Notes: generated from the letters alone by a model not told the origin. DNA of 33,679 nucleotides from Bacteroidota bacterium (GCA_016183805.1 JACPDX010000006.1:1-33679), one strand, 5' to 3'. Positions 9,165 through 18,165 are shown, counted from the first letter of the stretch. Numbers and translations: made by a program.

Positions 9165-9172
9165 TATCTTTG
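9165..9172 (+). promoter_or_regulatory. Candidate -7 box for mqnE
   Basis: TATCTTTG matches TAnnTTTG and lies 17 bases before the ATG at 9190, leaving a very short leader. A -33 TTG at the usual spacing is not clear. Confidence 0.4.
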
Positions 9173-9189
9173 TCGGAAATATTTTTCTC

Positions 9190-10344
9190 ATGACAAATCA
9201 TAGCATTTCTTCATTGTTAGATCTAACAATTAAAGATTCCAAGCTGTTAACATTATCTAAAAAAGTAATTGAAAGCAATCGTTTATCTCCTCAAGAAGGT
9301 CTTTATCTTTATCAAAATGCCGATTTGAGTTTATTGGCAATGCTTGCCAATTATATTAGAGAAAACCGCCACGGTAACAAAACCTATTTTAATAAAAACT
9401 TCCATATAGAACCTACTAATATTTGTGTGTTCGATTGCAAGTTTTGTTCGTACTCTAAAATGTTAAGAGATAAAGAAGATTTTGATGCCTGGGAAATGTC
9501 GGAAGAAGAAATTTATTCGGCTATTAAATCATATAATAATATTGACATTACTGAGGTGCATATTGTTGGAGGAGTTCATCCAAAAATGGGATTGGAATAT
9601 TTCAAAAACCTAATTCAAAACATTAAAGCAATCAGACCCGAATTACATGTAAAAGCTTTTACCGCTGTGGAGCTAGATTATATGTGTAGAAAGGCCAAGG
9701 TGAGTTATAAAGAAGGATTACAAATCTTAAAAGATGCTGGTCAAGGCTCCTTGCCTGGTGGTGGTGCTGAAATCTTTGATGAAAAAATTAGAGAACAAAT
9801 TTGTAAAGATAAATGTACTTCTGCCGAATGGTTAGAAATGCATGAAGCTGCTCATAGTGTAGGTATGCCTTCCAATGCAACGATGCTTTACGGTCATATT
9901 GAAACGTATGAGCATTTAATCGACCACATGAACCGGTTAAGAGATTTACAAGACAAGACGGGTGGGTTTAATGCGTTTATTCCATTAAAATTCAGAAACA
10001 AAAATAACCAGATGTCAGGCATTGAAGAGGTAAACATTATTGAAGATTTGAAAGTTTTTGCAATGAGTAGAATTTATTTAGATAACTTCAATCACATAAA
10101 AGCTTACTGGCCAATGATTGGTAGAAAAACTACACAGCTTTTACTTGCTTTTGGGGTAAATGATATTGATGGTACTGTCGACGATTCAACCAAAATCTAT
10201 TCGATGGCTGGGTCAGAGGAGCAAAATCCAGCAATGACAACAGAACAAATGGTTGCTTTAATTAAAGAGGTTGGAAGACAACCCATTGAAAGAGATAGTG
10301 TTTATAATGAGTTGCATGATTATTCGTTAATTGAATTGGTGTAA
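9190..10344 (+). CDS. mqnE: Aminofutalosine synthase (radical SAM, menaquinone biosynthesis)
   Basis: MqnE joins the enolpyruvyl compound made by MqnA to the adenosyl radical of SAM, giving aminofutalosine, an early step of the futalosine route to menaquinone. The 384-residue protein has the radical-SAM cluster C79-x3-C83-x2-C86 (NICVFDCKFCSYSK), IVGGVHPKMG, GSLPGGGAEIFDEKIR, NATMLYGHIET, GGFNAFIPLKF and the later AYWPMIGR...GVNDIDGTVDDSTKIY. The LDNFNHIKAYW and GTVDDS signatures favour MqnE over its relative MqnC. The start at 9190 (MTNHSISSLL) is preferred to 9151, because 9151 lies upstream of the promoter box. The other mqn genes are not in the window. The next gene begins on the base after its stop codon. 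Confidence 0.9.
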   Translation: MTNHSISSLLDLTIKDSKLLTLSKKVIESNRLSPQEGLYLYQNADLSLLAMLANYIRENRHGNKTYFNKNFHIEPTNICVFDCKFCSYSKMLRDKEDFDAWEMSEEEIYSAIKSYNNIDITEVHIVGGVHPKMGLEYFKNLIQNIKAIRPELHVKAFTAVELDYMCRKAKVSYKEGLQILKDAGQGSLPGGGAEIFDEKIREQICKDKCTSAEWLEMHEAAHSVGMPSNATMLYGHIETYEHLIDHMNRLRDLQDKTGGFNAFIPLKFRNKNNQMSGIEEVNIIEDLKVFAMSRIYLDNFNHIKAYWPMIGRKTTQLLLAFGVNDIDGTVDDSTKIYSMAGSEEQNPAMTTEQMVALIKEVGRQPIERDSVYNELHDYSLIELV

Positions 10345-11097
10345 ATGAGAAAGCCTTTAATTATTACCGGACACAGAGGTGCAGGAGGATTAGCACCAGA
10401 GAATACGTTGGCATCCATTCAATTAGCTTTAGATTTAGGAGTTGATAGAATTGAAATTGATGTGCAACAAACCAACGATAATGTAATTATTGTTTTGCAT
10501 GATAGAACACTAAAAAGAACAACAAATGGTTTTGGTTTTATTAAAAGCATGAACTATGCTGATTTGTTGAAATATAGTGCCGGAATAAAATTTAATAAAG
10601 TTTATGCTGAAGAAAAAATTCCTACATTAGAACAAGTTATAGACTTAATCAATGGAAAAGTTGAACTATTGATAGAAACAAAGTATAGCTATTTATATTA
10701 TCCAAACATCGAACGCCACATCTTGAATGTTATTAAAAATAAAAATGCATTTGGTTGGTGTAAAATAATTTCATTTAACGACAGAGCACTTTTTAGGATA
10801 AATAAATTGAATAAGGAAATAAGGATTGGTAAATTATTTGTCGGTAAATCTGCAACTTTACCTCTTTCGTATGATACAACCATTAACTTCAAACCATTAG
10901 AACGTTATCATTTTGTTGATGAAATTATTGTACAACATAAATATGCTTCAAAAGCCTTTATAGACAAGGTTCACCAATTTGGAAAAGAATTACATGTGTG
11001 GACGGTAAACGACCCCGAAACCATCGAAAAATTAATAGAACGAGGGGTGGATGGAATTATTTCTGATTATCCAAATTTATTACTTAAATACAAGTGA
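10345..11097 (+). CDS. Glycerophosphodiester phosphodiesterase family protein
   Basis: These enzymes split glycerophosphodiesters (deacylated phospholipids) into glycerol-3-phosphate and an alcohol. The 250-residue TIM-barrel protein has the catalytic GHRGAGGLAPENT with H10/R11, metal ligands E37 and D39 in RIEIDVQQ, and H52-D53. The end, HVWTVNDPETIEKLIERGVDGIISDYP, is the classic family C-terminus. There is no signal peptide, so it is predicted to be cytoplasmic. Its ATG directly follows the mqnE TAA, so translation is probably coupled, although no metabolic link to menaquinone is evident. Confidence 0.9.
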   Translation: MRKPLIITGHRGAGGLAPENTLASIQLALDLGVDRIEIDVQQTNDNVIIVLHDRTLKRTTNGFGFIKSMNYADLLKYSAGIKFNKVYAEEKIPTLEQVIDLINGKVELLIETKYSYLYYPNIERHILNVIKNKNAFGWCKIISFNDRALFRINKLNKEIRIGKLFVGKSATLPLSYDTTINFKPLERYHFVDEIIVQHKYASKAFIDKVHQFGKELHVWTVNDPETIEKLIERGVDGIISDYPNLLLKYK

Positions 11098-11107
11098 TTT
11101 TTTTATC

Positions 11108-11115
11108 TACTTTTG
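11108..11115 (+). promoter_or_regulatory. Candidate -7 box for the YceI-like lipoprotein gene
   Basis: TACTTTTG matches TAnnTTTG and lies 27 bases before the ATG at 11142. No clear -33 element is seen. Confidence 0.4.
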
Positions 11116-11141
11116 TGTCCTGAAACATAAAATTAAAAACC

Positions 11142-11774
11142 ATGAACAACTATTTTTTTACAATTCTTTTAGCTTCAACGATTATTATCAGCTCTTGTGG
11201 CAGTGAGAAAGCCTCAGAAAATACTGAAACAACTTGTTTTTACGAATATGAAAAAACCGATTCAATTAGTTTGAAATGGACAGCTTATAAAACGTCTGAA
11301 AAAGTTGCTGTTGCTGGTACTTTTAATGAAATAATAGTTTCTGGTGGTGAAAAATCTACTAAATTAACAGAGGTATTAAATACTATAAAATTCACAATTT
11401 CTACCAAATCCACCAATACTACTAATCCTGAACGAGATGCAACAATAGTGAATGGATTTTTTGGAGCAATGTTAAATACTGATTTAATTTTAGGACAGGT
11501 AAGTGGGGTAGAAGGTGATAATGAAAAAGGCAAATGTAGTTTTTTTGTTACCATCAATGATGTAGAGAAAGAAATAACAATGGACTATTCCGTTTCTGAT
11601 AATGTAGTTAAATTGGTTGGTGAATTAGACTTAAACAATTGGAATGCGAAAGATGCCATTACCTCGCTAAATAAAGTTTGTGACGAAAAACACAAAGGGG
11701 CAGATGGTGTAAGTGTATTATGGCCAAATGTAGGTTTGGAAATAAGTGTAGCACTTACTAAAAGATGTCATTAA
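11142..11774 (+). CDS. YceI-like family lipoprotein
   Basis: A 210-residue predicted lipoprotein. The N-terminus MNNYFFTILLASTIIISSC ends in a lipobox with Cys19. The body resembles the YceI lipocalin-like fold, which binds polyprenoid chains: SLKWTAYKTSEKVAVAGTF is the typical first strands, followed by a mid-protein NGFFGAML and a closing LWPNVGLEISVAL. YceI proteins are periplasmic and their exact roles are mostly unknown. It has its own candidate promoter. Its stop codon overlaps the stop of the convergent yggS gene, sharing TTAA at 11771-11774, so there is no room for a separate terminator. The family call is from pattern only. Confidence 0.7.
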   Translation: MNNYFFTILLASTIIISSCGSEKASENTETTCFYEYEKTDSISLKWTAYKTSEKVAVAGTFNEIIVSGGEKSTKLTEVLNTIKFTISTKSTNTTNPERDATIVNGFFGAMLNTDLILGQVSGVEGDNEKGKCSFFVTINDVEKEITMDYSVSDNVVKLVGELDLNNWNAKDAITSLNKVCDEKHKGADGVSVLWPNVGLEISVALTKRCH

Positions 11775-12430
11775 GGATAGTTTCTTTCTCCAAAAATTAA
11801 ACTTCCAACTCTAATCATAGTAGAACCTTCTTCGATAGCAATTTTATAATCGCTGCTCATTCCTATCGACAGTGTGGTGAGTGATAGGTGATGAATGTTG
11901 AGCATTGAAAACAAGGTTTTTAGTGATTTAAATTCATTACGAATTTGTTGTTCGTTTGCTGTGTTAGTTGCCATCCCCATTAATCCAACCACTTCAATAT
12001 TAGTAAGTTGTTTAATTTTTTCGGAATTTAATAAATCAATAACTTCTTCTTTTGAAAAACCAAATTTGGTTTCTTCTTTGGCAATGTAAATTTGCAACAA
12101 TACTTTTTGAATTCTATGGCAATTTTTAGCTCTTTTGTTGATTTCTTCGAGTAAGTTAAAACTATCTACACCATGAATTAAATGCACAAATGGAGCAATG
12201 TATTTTACTTTGTTGGTTTGTAAATGACCAATCATGTGCCATTCAATATCTTTTGGCAGGCTTTCGTATTTTGTTACCAACTCCTGAACTTTGTTTTCCC
12301 CAAAAATTCGTTGTCCGGCTTGGTAAGCTTCTAAAATAGCTTCGTTAGGGTAGGTTTTAGAAACCGCAACCAAAGTCACGGTTTCTGGTAGGTTATTTTT
12401 TATTTTTTGAATATTTTCTGCTATACTCAT
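11771..12430 (-). CDS. YggS/PROSC family pyridoxal-phosphate homeostasis protein
   Basis: A 219-residue PLP-carrying TIM-barrel protein that keeps vitamin B6 and amino-acid pools balanced; no enzyme activity is established for the family. K25 in LVAVSKTYP is the PLP lysine. GQRIFGENKVQEL, WHMIGHLQTNKVKYI, KFGFSKEEV, GLMGMAT and the phosphate-binding SIGMSSDYKIAIEEGSTMIRVGS all match. Its ATG overlaps the stop of the DUF1015 gene (ATGA), so translation is probably coupled. Its place at the end of an operon containing the PLP enzyme SerC is suggestive. It is a little shorter than E. coli YggS, as is common in Bacteroidetes. Confidence 0.92.
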   Translation of the reverse strand: MSIAENIQKIKNNLPETVTLVAVSKTYPNEAILEAYQAGQRIFGENKVQELVTKYESLPKDIEWHMIGHLQTNKVKYIAPFVHLIHGVDSFNLLEEINKRAKNCHRIQKVLLQIYIAKEETKFGFSKEEVIDLLNSEKIKQLTNIEVVGLMGMATNTANEQQIRNEFKSLKTLFSMLNIHHLSLTTLSIGMSSDYKIAIEEGSTMIRVGSLIFGERNYP

Positions 12431-13671
12431 AGCTCATAAACGAACATCCCGCTTCTTAATTTTGGCTCAAACCAGGTAACTTTTGGAGGCATAATTAAAT
12501 CGTTATCAGAAATATCCATCAATTGTTTCATACTTACCGGATACATTGCAAAAGCCACTTTCATTTCACCGCTGTCAACTCTTTTTTCTAATTCGCCTAA
12601 ACCTCTGATTCCACCAACAAAATCAATTCTTTTGTCGGTTCTTAAATCTACAATATTTAATAATGGCTCTAATACTTGTTTTGAAAGAATAGTAACATCT
12701 AAAACTCCAACAGGATCATTATCATTGTAAGTTCCTTTTTTAGCAACCAGTTTGTACCATTTTTTATTCAAGTACATTCCAATGTGGTGTAAGCCTTCTG
12801 GTTTGTATAAGCTAGATTTTTCTTCAACATCAAAACTGTTTGAAAGTTTAGTCAAGAAAGTTGCTTCATCTAAACCATTCAAATCTTTCGCAACTCTGTT
12901 ATAGTCAATAATTTTCAACTGATTATCAGGAAAAAGAACAGCCATAAAGTAATTGTATCCTTTTCCATCGGTTGAATTACCGTTTGCAGCATCTCTAAAT
13001 TCCCTACCAACCAAAGCACCGGCAGCAGTTCTGTGGTGTCCGTCGGCAACATAAATACTAGGAACTTGTTTTTCAAATAATTCTTTAATGGCAGTAACTT
13101 TTGTTACATCATTTACTACCCATAAGGTATGTTGAATTCCATCATTAGTAGTGATATCATATACCGGTGTTCCTTTTTGAATATCTGCAACCAAAACATC
13201 AATAGAATTTACATGTGGATAAGCAAAAAATACAGGTTCATAATTTAGTTTACTGTAACGAACGTGGTTTTTTCGGTCTTCTTCTTTATCAGGTCTGGTT
13301 AATTCGTGTTTTTTAATTACATTATTAAAATAATCATCAATAGCACAACAACCAACTAATCCGGTTTGTTTGTGACCATTCATGATGATTTGATACACAT
13401 AATAGTTTGCAGTTTCATCTTGAATCATTAAACCTTTTTGAACCAGTTTATCAAAATTTTCTTTCCCTTTTTTATAAATTTCGGGGGCATAATGATCAAA
13501 ATCATCAGCAAAATCAATCTCAGGTTTAATTACATGATAATAACTGTCAGGATTGTTTAAACATGCTTCTCGAGCTTCTTTGGTGTCTAACACATCGTAT
13601 GGACGACAAGCAATGTCAGTTACTTTTTCTTTTGTTGGGCGATATGCTTTGAATGGTATTAAAACAGACAT
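12427..13671 (-). CDS. DUF1015 family protein
   Basis: A 414-residue conserved protein with the DUF1015 pattern: an opening VLIPFKAYRPT, ACRPYDVLDTKEA, YYHVIKPEID, a central YVADGHHRTAAGA and the closing IMPPKVTWFEPKLRSGMFVYEL. No biochemical function is established for this family. It lies between serA (8 bases upstream) and yggS (4-base overlap). I recall that these proteins are often found near serine biosynthesis genes, which suggests a role linked to serine or PLP metabolism, but that is inference. No signal peptide or membrane segment is visible. Confidence 0.88.
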   Translation of the reverse strand: MSVLIPFKAYRPTKEKVTDIACRPYDVLDTKEAREACLNNPDSYYHVIKPEIDFADDFDHYAPEIYKKGKENFDKLVQKGLMIQDETANYYVYQIIMNGHKQTGLVGCCAIDDYFNNVIKKHELTRPDKEEDRKNHVRYSKLNYEPVFFAYPHVNSIDVLVADIQKGTPVYDITTNDGIQHTLWVVNDVTKVTAIKELFEKQVPSIYVADGHHRTAAGALVGREFRDAANGNSTDGKGYNYFMAVLFPDNQLKIIDYNRVAKDLNGLDEATFLTKLSNSFDVEEKSSLYKPEGLHHIGMYLNKKWYKLVAKKGTYNDNDPVGVLDVTILSKQVLEPLLNIVDLRTDKRIDFVGGIRGLGELEKRVDSGEMKVAFAMYPVSMKQLMDISDNDLIMPPKVTWFEPKLRSGMFVYEL

Positions 13672-13679
13672 ATTTTTAT

Positions 13680-14648
13680 TTATTTAACAGTGATTGAACT
13701 AAAATAAGTGATTATTTGACTTGCTAATTCTTCGCCAATTCGATCTTGAGCTTCTTCTGTAGCTGCACCTGTGTGAGGAGTTAATGAGATTTTTGGATGT
13801 TTTAATAAATCTTCCCGTGGAGTAGGTTCGTTGGTAAAAACATCTAAACAGGCGTGAGCTACTTTTCCAGAATTTAAATTTTCAATCAAAATAGTTTCAT
13901 CAACAACACCACCTCTGGCAGCATTGGCAATAATAACTCCGTTTTTCATTTTAGCAAATTCGTTTTTACCTAAAACAGCTGAACCATCTTTAGGAGCAGG
14001 GACATGTAAAGAAATGAAATCAGCATTTGCTAATAATTCATCTAACGAAATAGTTTTTATTTCGACATGAACAGTTTGTTGAGCAACTTCTACACTAACA
14101 GTAGCTTTATCTAAAAATGGATCAAAAGCAACCACGTCCATTCCACAGCCCAAAGCATATTTTGCAACCGATTGACCTATTCTTCCGAAACCAATAATCC
14201 CCATGGTTTTTCCTCTTAATTCGATTCCTTTACCGTATTTTTTCTTTAAACCGTTAAAGTCGGTTAAGCCATTAATTGGCATTTGTCGGTTGGCATCGTA
14301 TAAAAAACGTACAGCACCAAATAAATGAGCCATAACCAACTCGGCTACAGATTGAGATGAAGACGCTGGAGTATTGATAACTTGTAATCCTTTTTCACGA
14401 GCATAAGCAACATCAATATTATCCATTCCAACACCACCACGACCAATTAATTTTAAGCCGGGACAAGCATCAATAATATCTTTTCTAACTTTAGTTGCAC
14501 TTCTAACCACTATTCCAACATAATTATTGTCGTTGATGGCTTCTATTAATTTATCTTGAGGAACAGTTTCTGTAATTACAGTAAAACCTGCTTTTTCTAA
14601 AATTGTTTTACCTATTGGTGCTATTCCGTCGTTTGCTAATATTTTCAT
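13680..14648 (-). CDS. serA: D-3-phosphoglycerate dehydrogenase (short form)
   Basis: This catalyses the first step of serine biosynthesis, NAD-linked oxidation of 3-phosphoglycerate to 3-phosphohydroxypyruvate. The 322-residue protein has the nucleotide motif G153-F-G155-R-I-G158, a substrate-binding RSATKVRKD and RGGVGMDNID, the catalytic arginine in ANAARGGVVDE and the catalytic histidine in LTPHTGAATEEAQ. It ends after the catalytic core, so it lacks the C-terminal ACT domain that gives serine feedback in E. coli. It is followed after 8 bases by the DUF1015 gene and lies 110 bases after serC. General 2-hydroxyacid dehydrogenases look alike, but the serC neighbour settles the assignment. 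Confidence 0.92.
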   Translation of the reverse strand: MKILANDGIAPIGKTILEKAGFTVITETVPQDKLIEAINDNNYVGIVVRSATKVRKDIIDACPGLKLIGRGGVGMDNIDVAYAREKGLQVINTPASSSQSVAELVMAHLFGAVRFLYDANRQMPINGLTDFNGLKKKYGKGIELRGKTMGIIGFGRIGQSVAKYALGCGMDVVAFDPFLDKATVSVEVAQQTVHVEIKTISLDELLANADFISLHVPAPKDGSAVLGKNEFAKMKNGVIIANAARGGVVDETILIENLNSGKVAHACLDVFTNEPTPREDLLKHPKISLTPHTGAATEEAQDRIGEELASQIITYFSSITVK

Positions 14649-14657
14649 TTTTAATTT

Positions 14658-14702
14658 AGTTTATAAGGTTGGTTGGATATGAGGTTAAAAGTTTATAAGG
14701 TT
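14658..14702. repeat. Short direct repeat in the serC-serA gap
   Basis: The 13-mer AGTTTATAAGGTT occurs twice on the plus strand, near 14658 and near 14690. A related ATAAACTACTAAACT lies just downstream. No function is apparent; local duplication of AT-rich sequence is likely. Confidence 0.35.
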
Positions 14703-14758
14703 AATAGTTTTGGTATTTTGATTCTAACCACATAAACTACTAAACTCATCAACTTCTT

Positions 14759-15832
14759 CTAACCTTGTTTTTTCTCAAATGCTTTCATAACATCTACTAG
14801 TACTTGTACACTTTCTAAAGGTAAAGCATTGTACATCGAAGCTCTATAACCACCTACATCTCTATGCCCCACAATTCCACTAATATTTGCAGCTTTCCAC
14901 ATGTTGTCAAATTCTTCTTTTAAATTTTCGTCCTTAAGCACAAAAGTAGCGTTCATGTTTGAGCGGTCAGTTTTGTTTGCAGTACCTTCAAATAGTGGGT
15001 TTCTATCAATTTCGCCATACATTAAATCAGCTTTTTGTTGATTAGTTTTTTCCATCCACTCAACTCCACCATTATCTTTTAACCATTGTAAAGTTAACAT
15101 TGAAACATATACAGCAAATACCGGAGGAGTATTAAACATTGATTCTCCTTTAATGTGCGATCTAAAATCAAGCATGGTAGGAATTTCTCTTCCTGTTTTT
15201 CCCAAAGAACTGTCTTTAACAATAAAAAGAATAGTTCCGGCAGGTCCCATATTTTTTTGAGCTCCGGCATAAATCATATCAAATTGGCTCACATCAATTT
15301 TTCTACTAAAAATATCTGATGACATATCCGCAATCATTGGGATTCTGCTTACCGGAAAATTTTTAAATTGCGTTCCAAAAATGGTGTTGTTACTAGTAAT
15401 ATGTAGGTAATCAGCATCACCTGGTATTTGATAGCTTTTTGGAATGTAACTAAAGTTTTTATCTTTTGATGAAGCAATTTCTAGAACTTCACCAAAACCT
15501 TTTGCTTCTTTTTGTGCTTTTGTAGCCCAAACTCCAGTGTTTACATATGCTGCTTTTCCATTTACTTTCATGTAATTGAAAGGCACTTGTAAAAATCCTA
15601 AACTAGCTCCACCTTGTAAAAAAAGTATGGAATAACCATCCGGCACATTCAATAATTCTTTAACCAAGGCTTTTGCTTTATCCATTACAGCAATAAAGTC
15701 TTTACTTCTGTGCGAAATTTCGATTAAAGATAAATTAAGATTGTTAAAATTAAGTACTGCTTCTGAAGCTTGTTTGATTACTTCTGGTGGTAAAATACTT
15801 GGCCCGGCACTGAAATTGTGAACTTTTGACAT
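14759..15832 (-). CDS. serC: 3-phosphoserine/phosphohydroxythreonine transaminase
   Basis: This is the PLP-dependent second step of serine synthesis, glutamate + 3-phosphohydroxypyruvate to phosphoserine; family members also serve pyridoxine synthesis. The 357-residue protein opens with VHNFSAGPSILPPEV, has ISHRSKDF, LFLQGGASLGF, ADMSSDIFSR with D169 binding the PLP ring nitrogen, and AGAQKNMGPAG with the Schiff-base lysine K193. The end has GHRDVGGYRASMYNALP. It is the first gene of the operon serC-serA-DUF1015-yggS, with a candidate -7 box 32 bases upstream of the start. The phosphatase serB is not in the window. Confidence 0.95.
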   Translation of the reverse strand: MSKVHNFSAGPSILPPEVIKQASEAVLNFNNLNLSLIEISHRSKDFIAVMDKAKALVKELLNVPDGYSILFLQGGASLGFLQVPFNYMKVNGKAAYVNTGVWATKAQKEAKGFGEVLEIASSKDKNFSYIPKSYQIPGDADYLHITSNNTIFGTQFKNFPVSRIPMIADMSSDIFSRKIDVSQFDMIYAGAQKNMGPAGTILFIVKDSSLGKTGREIPTMLDFRSHIKGESMFNTPPVFAVYVSMLTLQWLKDNGGVEWMEKTNQQKADLMYGEIDRNPLFEGTANKTDRSNMNATFVLKDENLKEEFDNMWKAANISGIVGHRDVGGYRASMYNALPLESVQVLVDVMKAFEKKQG

Positions 15833-15863
15833 GAGATTTTTTATTTTCGGTTTAAATTTTGAG

Positions 15864-15871
15864 CAAAAGTA
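15864..15871 (-). promoter_or_regulatory. Candidate -7 box for the serC operon
   Basis: On the minus strand it reads TACTTTTG, a match to TAnnTTTG, 32 bases before the serC start. The -33 element is unclear. Confidence 0.4.
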
Positions 15872-15911
15872 AGCTATAAATTAGCTGCATAAAAAACTAT
15901 TCCTATTATTT

Positions 15912-17480
15912 TTATATAATTTTTTCCACATGATGACTTCCAATAATAAAGTGATTATTTACTGAAATTTTGAAGTCAATATACTTGCTATTCGCTATAT
16001 TCATACTCTGTATAATATCTTTATAGGTAATGTCAGTTGATGAAAATATGACTTCGTTGGCATTGTATATTTCAGCAATATCTGCCACTTGATTTTGTTT
16101 GGAAATAAAATATTCTTCGTCGTTTTCAACATAAATATTATCATGTTTTGCATGTAAAATATCTATTTCAGGATTTTTTAATTTGATGATAGAAGAAATA
16201 GATGTAATAAAATTCTTTTTACCTGCAACTAAGATTACTTTCTTACTGCTCCGTTTAATTTTTAGTTTATCGAAGTAAAATAAAACAATCCGGCTTAAAG
16301 GAATAAATATAAAAACTCCGACTAAAATACTAGTAATGAACTTATTTGAAAAGGATGAATTTGTCGGAAAAGAACTATTAAGTAATAGGAGAATGATGGA
16401 GCCGATGATTAATCCTAAAAAAGTTCTAGAAATGTTCACTGTTTTGGTATATGATTTTGTTAGTGTTAATCCTACTATAATCGAAAATAAAGCAGTTAAC
16501 ACATTCAACAACCCATATTCATCGGTTATTGCAATTTGATTGGGAAAACCAATAAATGGTTTAAATAAAGTTAATAAAGAAAGTATGATTAAAATAATAA
16601 AAGTATCTAAAATCGGTAATCGAATAACTGTTAAAAATCGAACAATTATAGCCATAAAAGCCCTTAAATAAATAGCAATATTGATAAAAAACGAAAAAGC
16701 TTTTGCTTTTTGTGCGAAGTGTTTTTTTGAAAAAATAATCATGGCATTGTAAAAGACAAACACATAATTGAGACTCCCTTTTTTAGTGCTTTCACCTTTG
16801 TAATGAATAATTTTTGATTCTGGAAAATAATAATTTTTATAACCTGCTTTTAAAATCCGATAGGACAAATCAATGTCTTCTCCATACATAAAAAAGCTTT
16901 CATCGAGGTAACCAATTTTATCTAAAACTGATTTTCTCATCCACATAAAAGCGCCCGATAAAATTTCAATTTCGTTGGTTTGATTAGTATCTAAATAGCC
17001 CAAATGATATTTTGAAAATACTTTTGACTTTGGAAACAAACCGGATAAACCGAATATTTTATAAAAAGATACCGACGGAGTGGGTAAACCTCTTTTCGAT
17101 TCAGGTAAAAACACACCGTTTCCGTCAATCATTTTTACTCCCAATCCACCAGCATCTGGATGTTTATCCATAAAATCGATACATTTTTCAAACGTATCTT
17201 CTTCAACAACTGTATCGGGGTTTAGCAATAAAATATACTCGCCTTTTGCAATAGAAATGGCTTGATTGTTGGCTTTTGAAAAACCTACATTTTTTTTGTT
17301 TGCGATAACAAGCACTTCAGGGAAAAGAGTGTTCACCATTTCTACCGAACCATCTTTTGATTCGTTATCTACCACAAAAATTTGGGCATCAATGGTTGTT
17401 GTAGCTCTTAAAACAGAAGTTAAACATTGCTCTAAAAAATACCTTACATTATAATTTACGATGATGATGGATAACTTCAT
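15912..17480 (-). CDS. Family 2 glycosyltransferase with C-terminal membrane and Rossmann-like region
   Basis: A 522-residue protein. Residues 1-260 are a GT-A (GT2, rhamnosyltransferase-like) domain: SIIIVNYNVRYFLEQCL, VVDNESKDGS, ILLLNPDTVVEEDTF (metal/nucleotide-binding aspartate), GAFMWMRKSVLDKIGYL and FFMYGEDIDLSYRI (catalytic ED). About residues 265-400 hold four or five hydrophobic segments. From about residue 413 a soluble tail begins KKVILVAGKKNFITSI, like the nucleotide-binding-type region that precedes polyprenyl-phosphate sugar transferases. Such a three-part layout is longer than ordinary GT2 proteins of about 300-340 residues. It probably adds a sugar to an envelope polysaccharide or lipid carrier at the inner membrane. 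It lies 3 bases after recR, so the two are cotranscribed. Confidence 0.82.
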   Translation of the reverse strand: MKLSIIIVNYNVRYFLEQCLTSVLRATTTIDAQIFVVDNESKDGSVEMVNTLFPEVLVIANKKNVGFSKANNQAISIAKGEYILLLNPDTVVEEDTFEKCIDFMDKHPDAGGLGVKMIDGNGVFLPESKRGLPTPSVSFYKIFGLSGLFPKSKVFSKYHLGYLDTNQTNEIEILSGAFMWMRKSVLDKIGYLDESFFMYGEDIDLSYRILKAGYKNYYFPESKIIHYKGESTKKGSLNYVFVFYNAMIIFSKKHFAQKAKAFSFFINIAIYLRAFMAIIVRFLTVIRLPILDTFIILIILSLLTLFKPFIGFPNQIAITDEYGLLNVLTALFSIIVGLTLTKSYTKTVNISRTFLGLIIGSIILLLLNSSFPTNSSFSNKFITSILVGVFIFIPLSRIVLFYFDKLKIKRSSKKVILVAGKKNFITSISSIIKLKNPEIDILHAKHDNIYVENDEEYFISKQNQVADIAEIYNANEVIFSSTDITYKDIIQSMNIANSKYIDFKISVNNHFIIGSHHVEKII

Positions 17481-17483
17481 GTT

Positions 17484-18101
17484 TTATAGCGATAAAGTGT
17501 TTTCAAAAGGTATTCTATTTAAAATTGAACGACCCAGTGTTAATTCATCAGTATATTCTAATTCATCGCCAACACCAATTCCTCTAGCAATGGTAGTTAT
17601 TTTAACATCAAACTCTTTTAATTTTTTGTAAATATAAAAATTGGTAGCATCGCCTTCCATGGTGGTACTCAGTGCCATAATTAGTTCTGTAATATTTTCT
17701 TCTTTAACACGATGAATTAATTCTGCCACTTTAATATCATTCGGACCTATTCCTTCCATGGGAGAAATTATACCACCTAGAACATGATACTTTCCCTTAA
17801 ACTGATTAGTGTTTTCAATAGCAATAACATCTAATACATTTTCTACCACACAAATCAGCTGATTGTTTCTGTTTAAATTAGAACAAACCGAACAAAGTTG
17901 GTGTTCTGAAATGTTGTAACAAGAACTGCAATAATTAATTTCATCAGCTAAATATACAAACGAGTTTCCAAAGTCTTTGACATCATCTTTACTTCTGTTT
18001 AAAAGATGTAGTACTAACCGAAGAGCCGTTTTTTTACCAATACCCGGTAAAGACGACAACTGGTCAACAGCTTGATTGAAAGATGATGATGAAATTTGCA
18101 T
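17484..18101 (-). CDS. recR: Recombination mediator protein RecR
   Basis: RecR acts with RecO (and RecF) to load RecA on SSB-coated single-stranded DNA at gaps. The 205-residue protein has the N-terminal helix-hairpin-helix LPGIGKKTALRLV (18-30), a zinc finger of C58, C61, C70 and C73, and a Toprim domain starting ICVVENVLDVIAIE with the downstream ALSTTMEGDATNFYI. RGIGVGDELEYTDELTL near the end matches the family. The length is standard. A -7/-33 promoter candidate lies upstream, and the glycosyltransferase gene follows after 3 bases. Confidence 0.96.
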   Translation of the reverse strand: MQISSSSFNQAVDQLSSLPGIGKKTALRLVLHLLNRSKDDVKDFGNSFVYLADEINYCSSCYNISEHQLCSVCSNLNRNNQLICVVENVLDVIAIENTNQFKGKYHVLGGIISPMEGIGPNDIKVAELIHRVKEENITELIMALSTTMEGDATNFYIYKKLKEFDVKITTIARGIGVGDELEYTDELTLGRSILNRIPFENTLSL

Positions 18102-18132
18102 AAGTTTTAGTCTGTCAACATTTAATTGTTAT

Positions 18133-18165
18133 CAAAAATACGTTCTTAGTGCTTATAAAACCCAA
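18133..18165 (-). promoter_or_regulatory. Candidate promoter for recR (-7 and -33)
   Basis: On the minus strand TATTTTTG (18133-18140) matches TAnnTTTG. TTG (18163-18165) lies 22 bases further upstream, close to the -33 spacing of Bacteroidetes promoters. The recR start is about 32 bases downstream. Confidence 0.4.
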
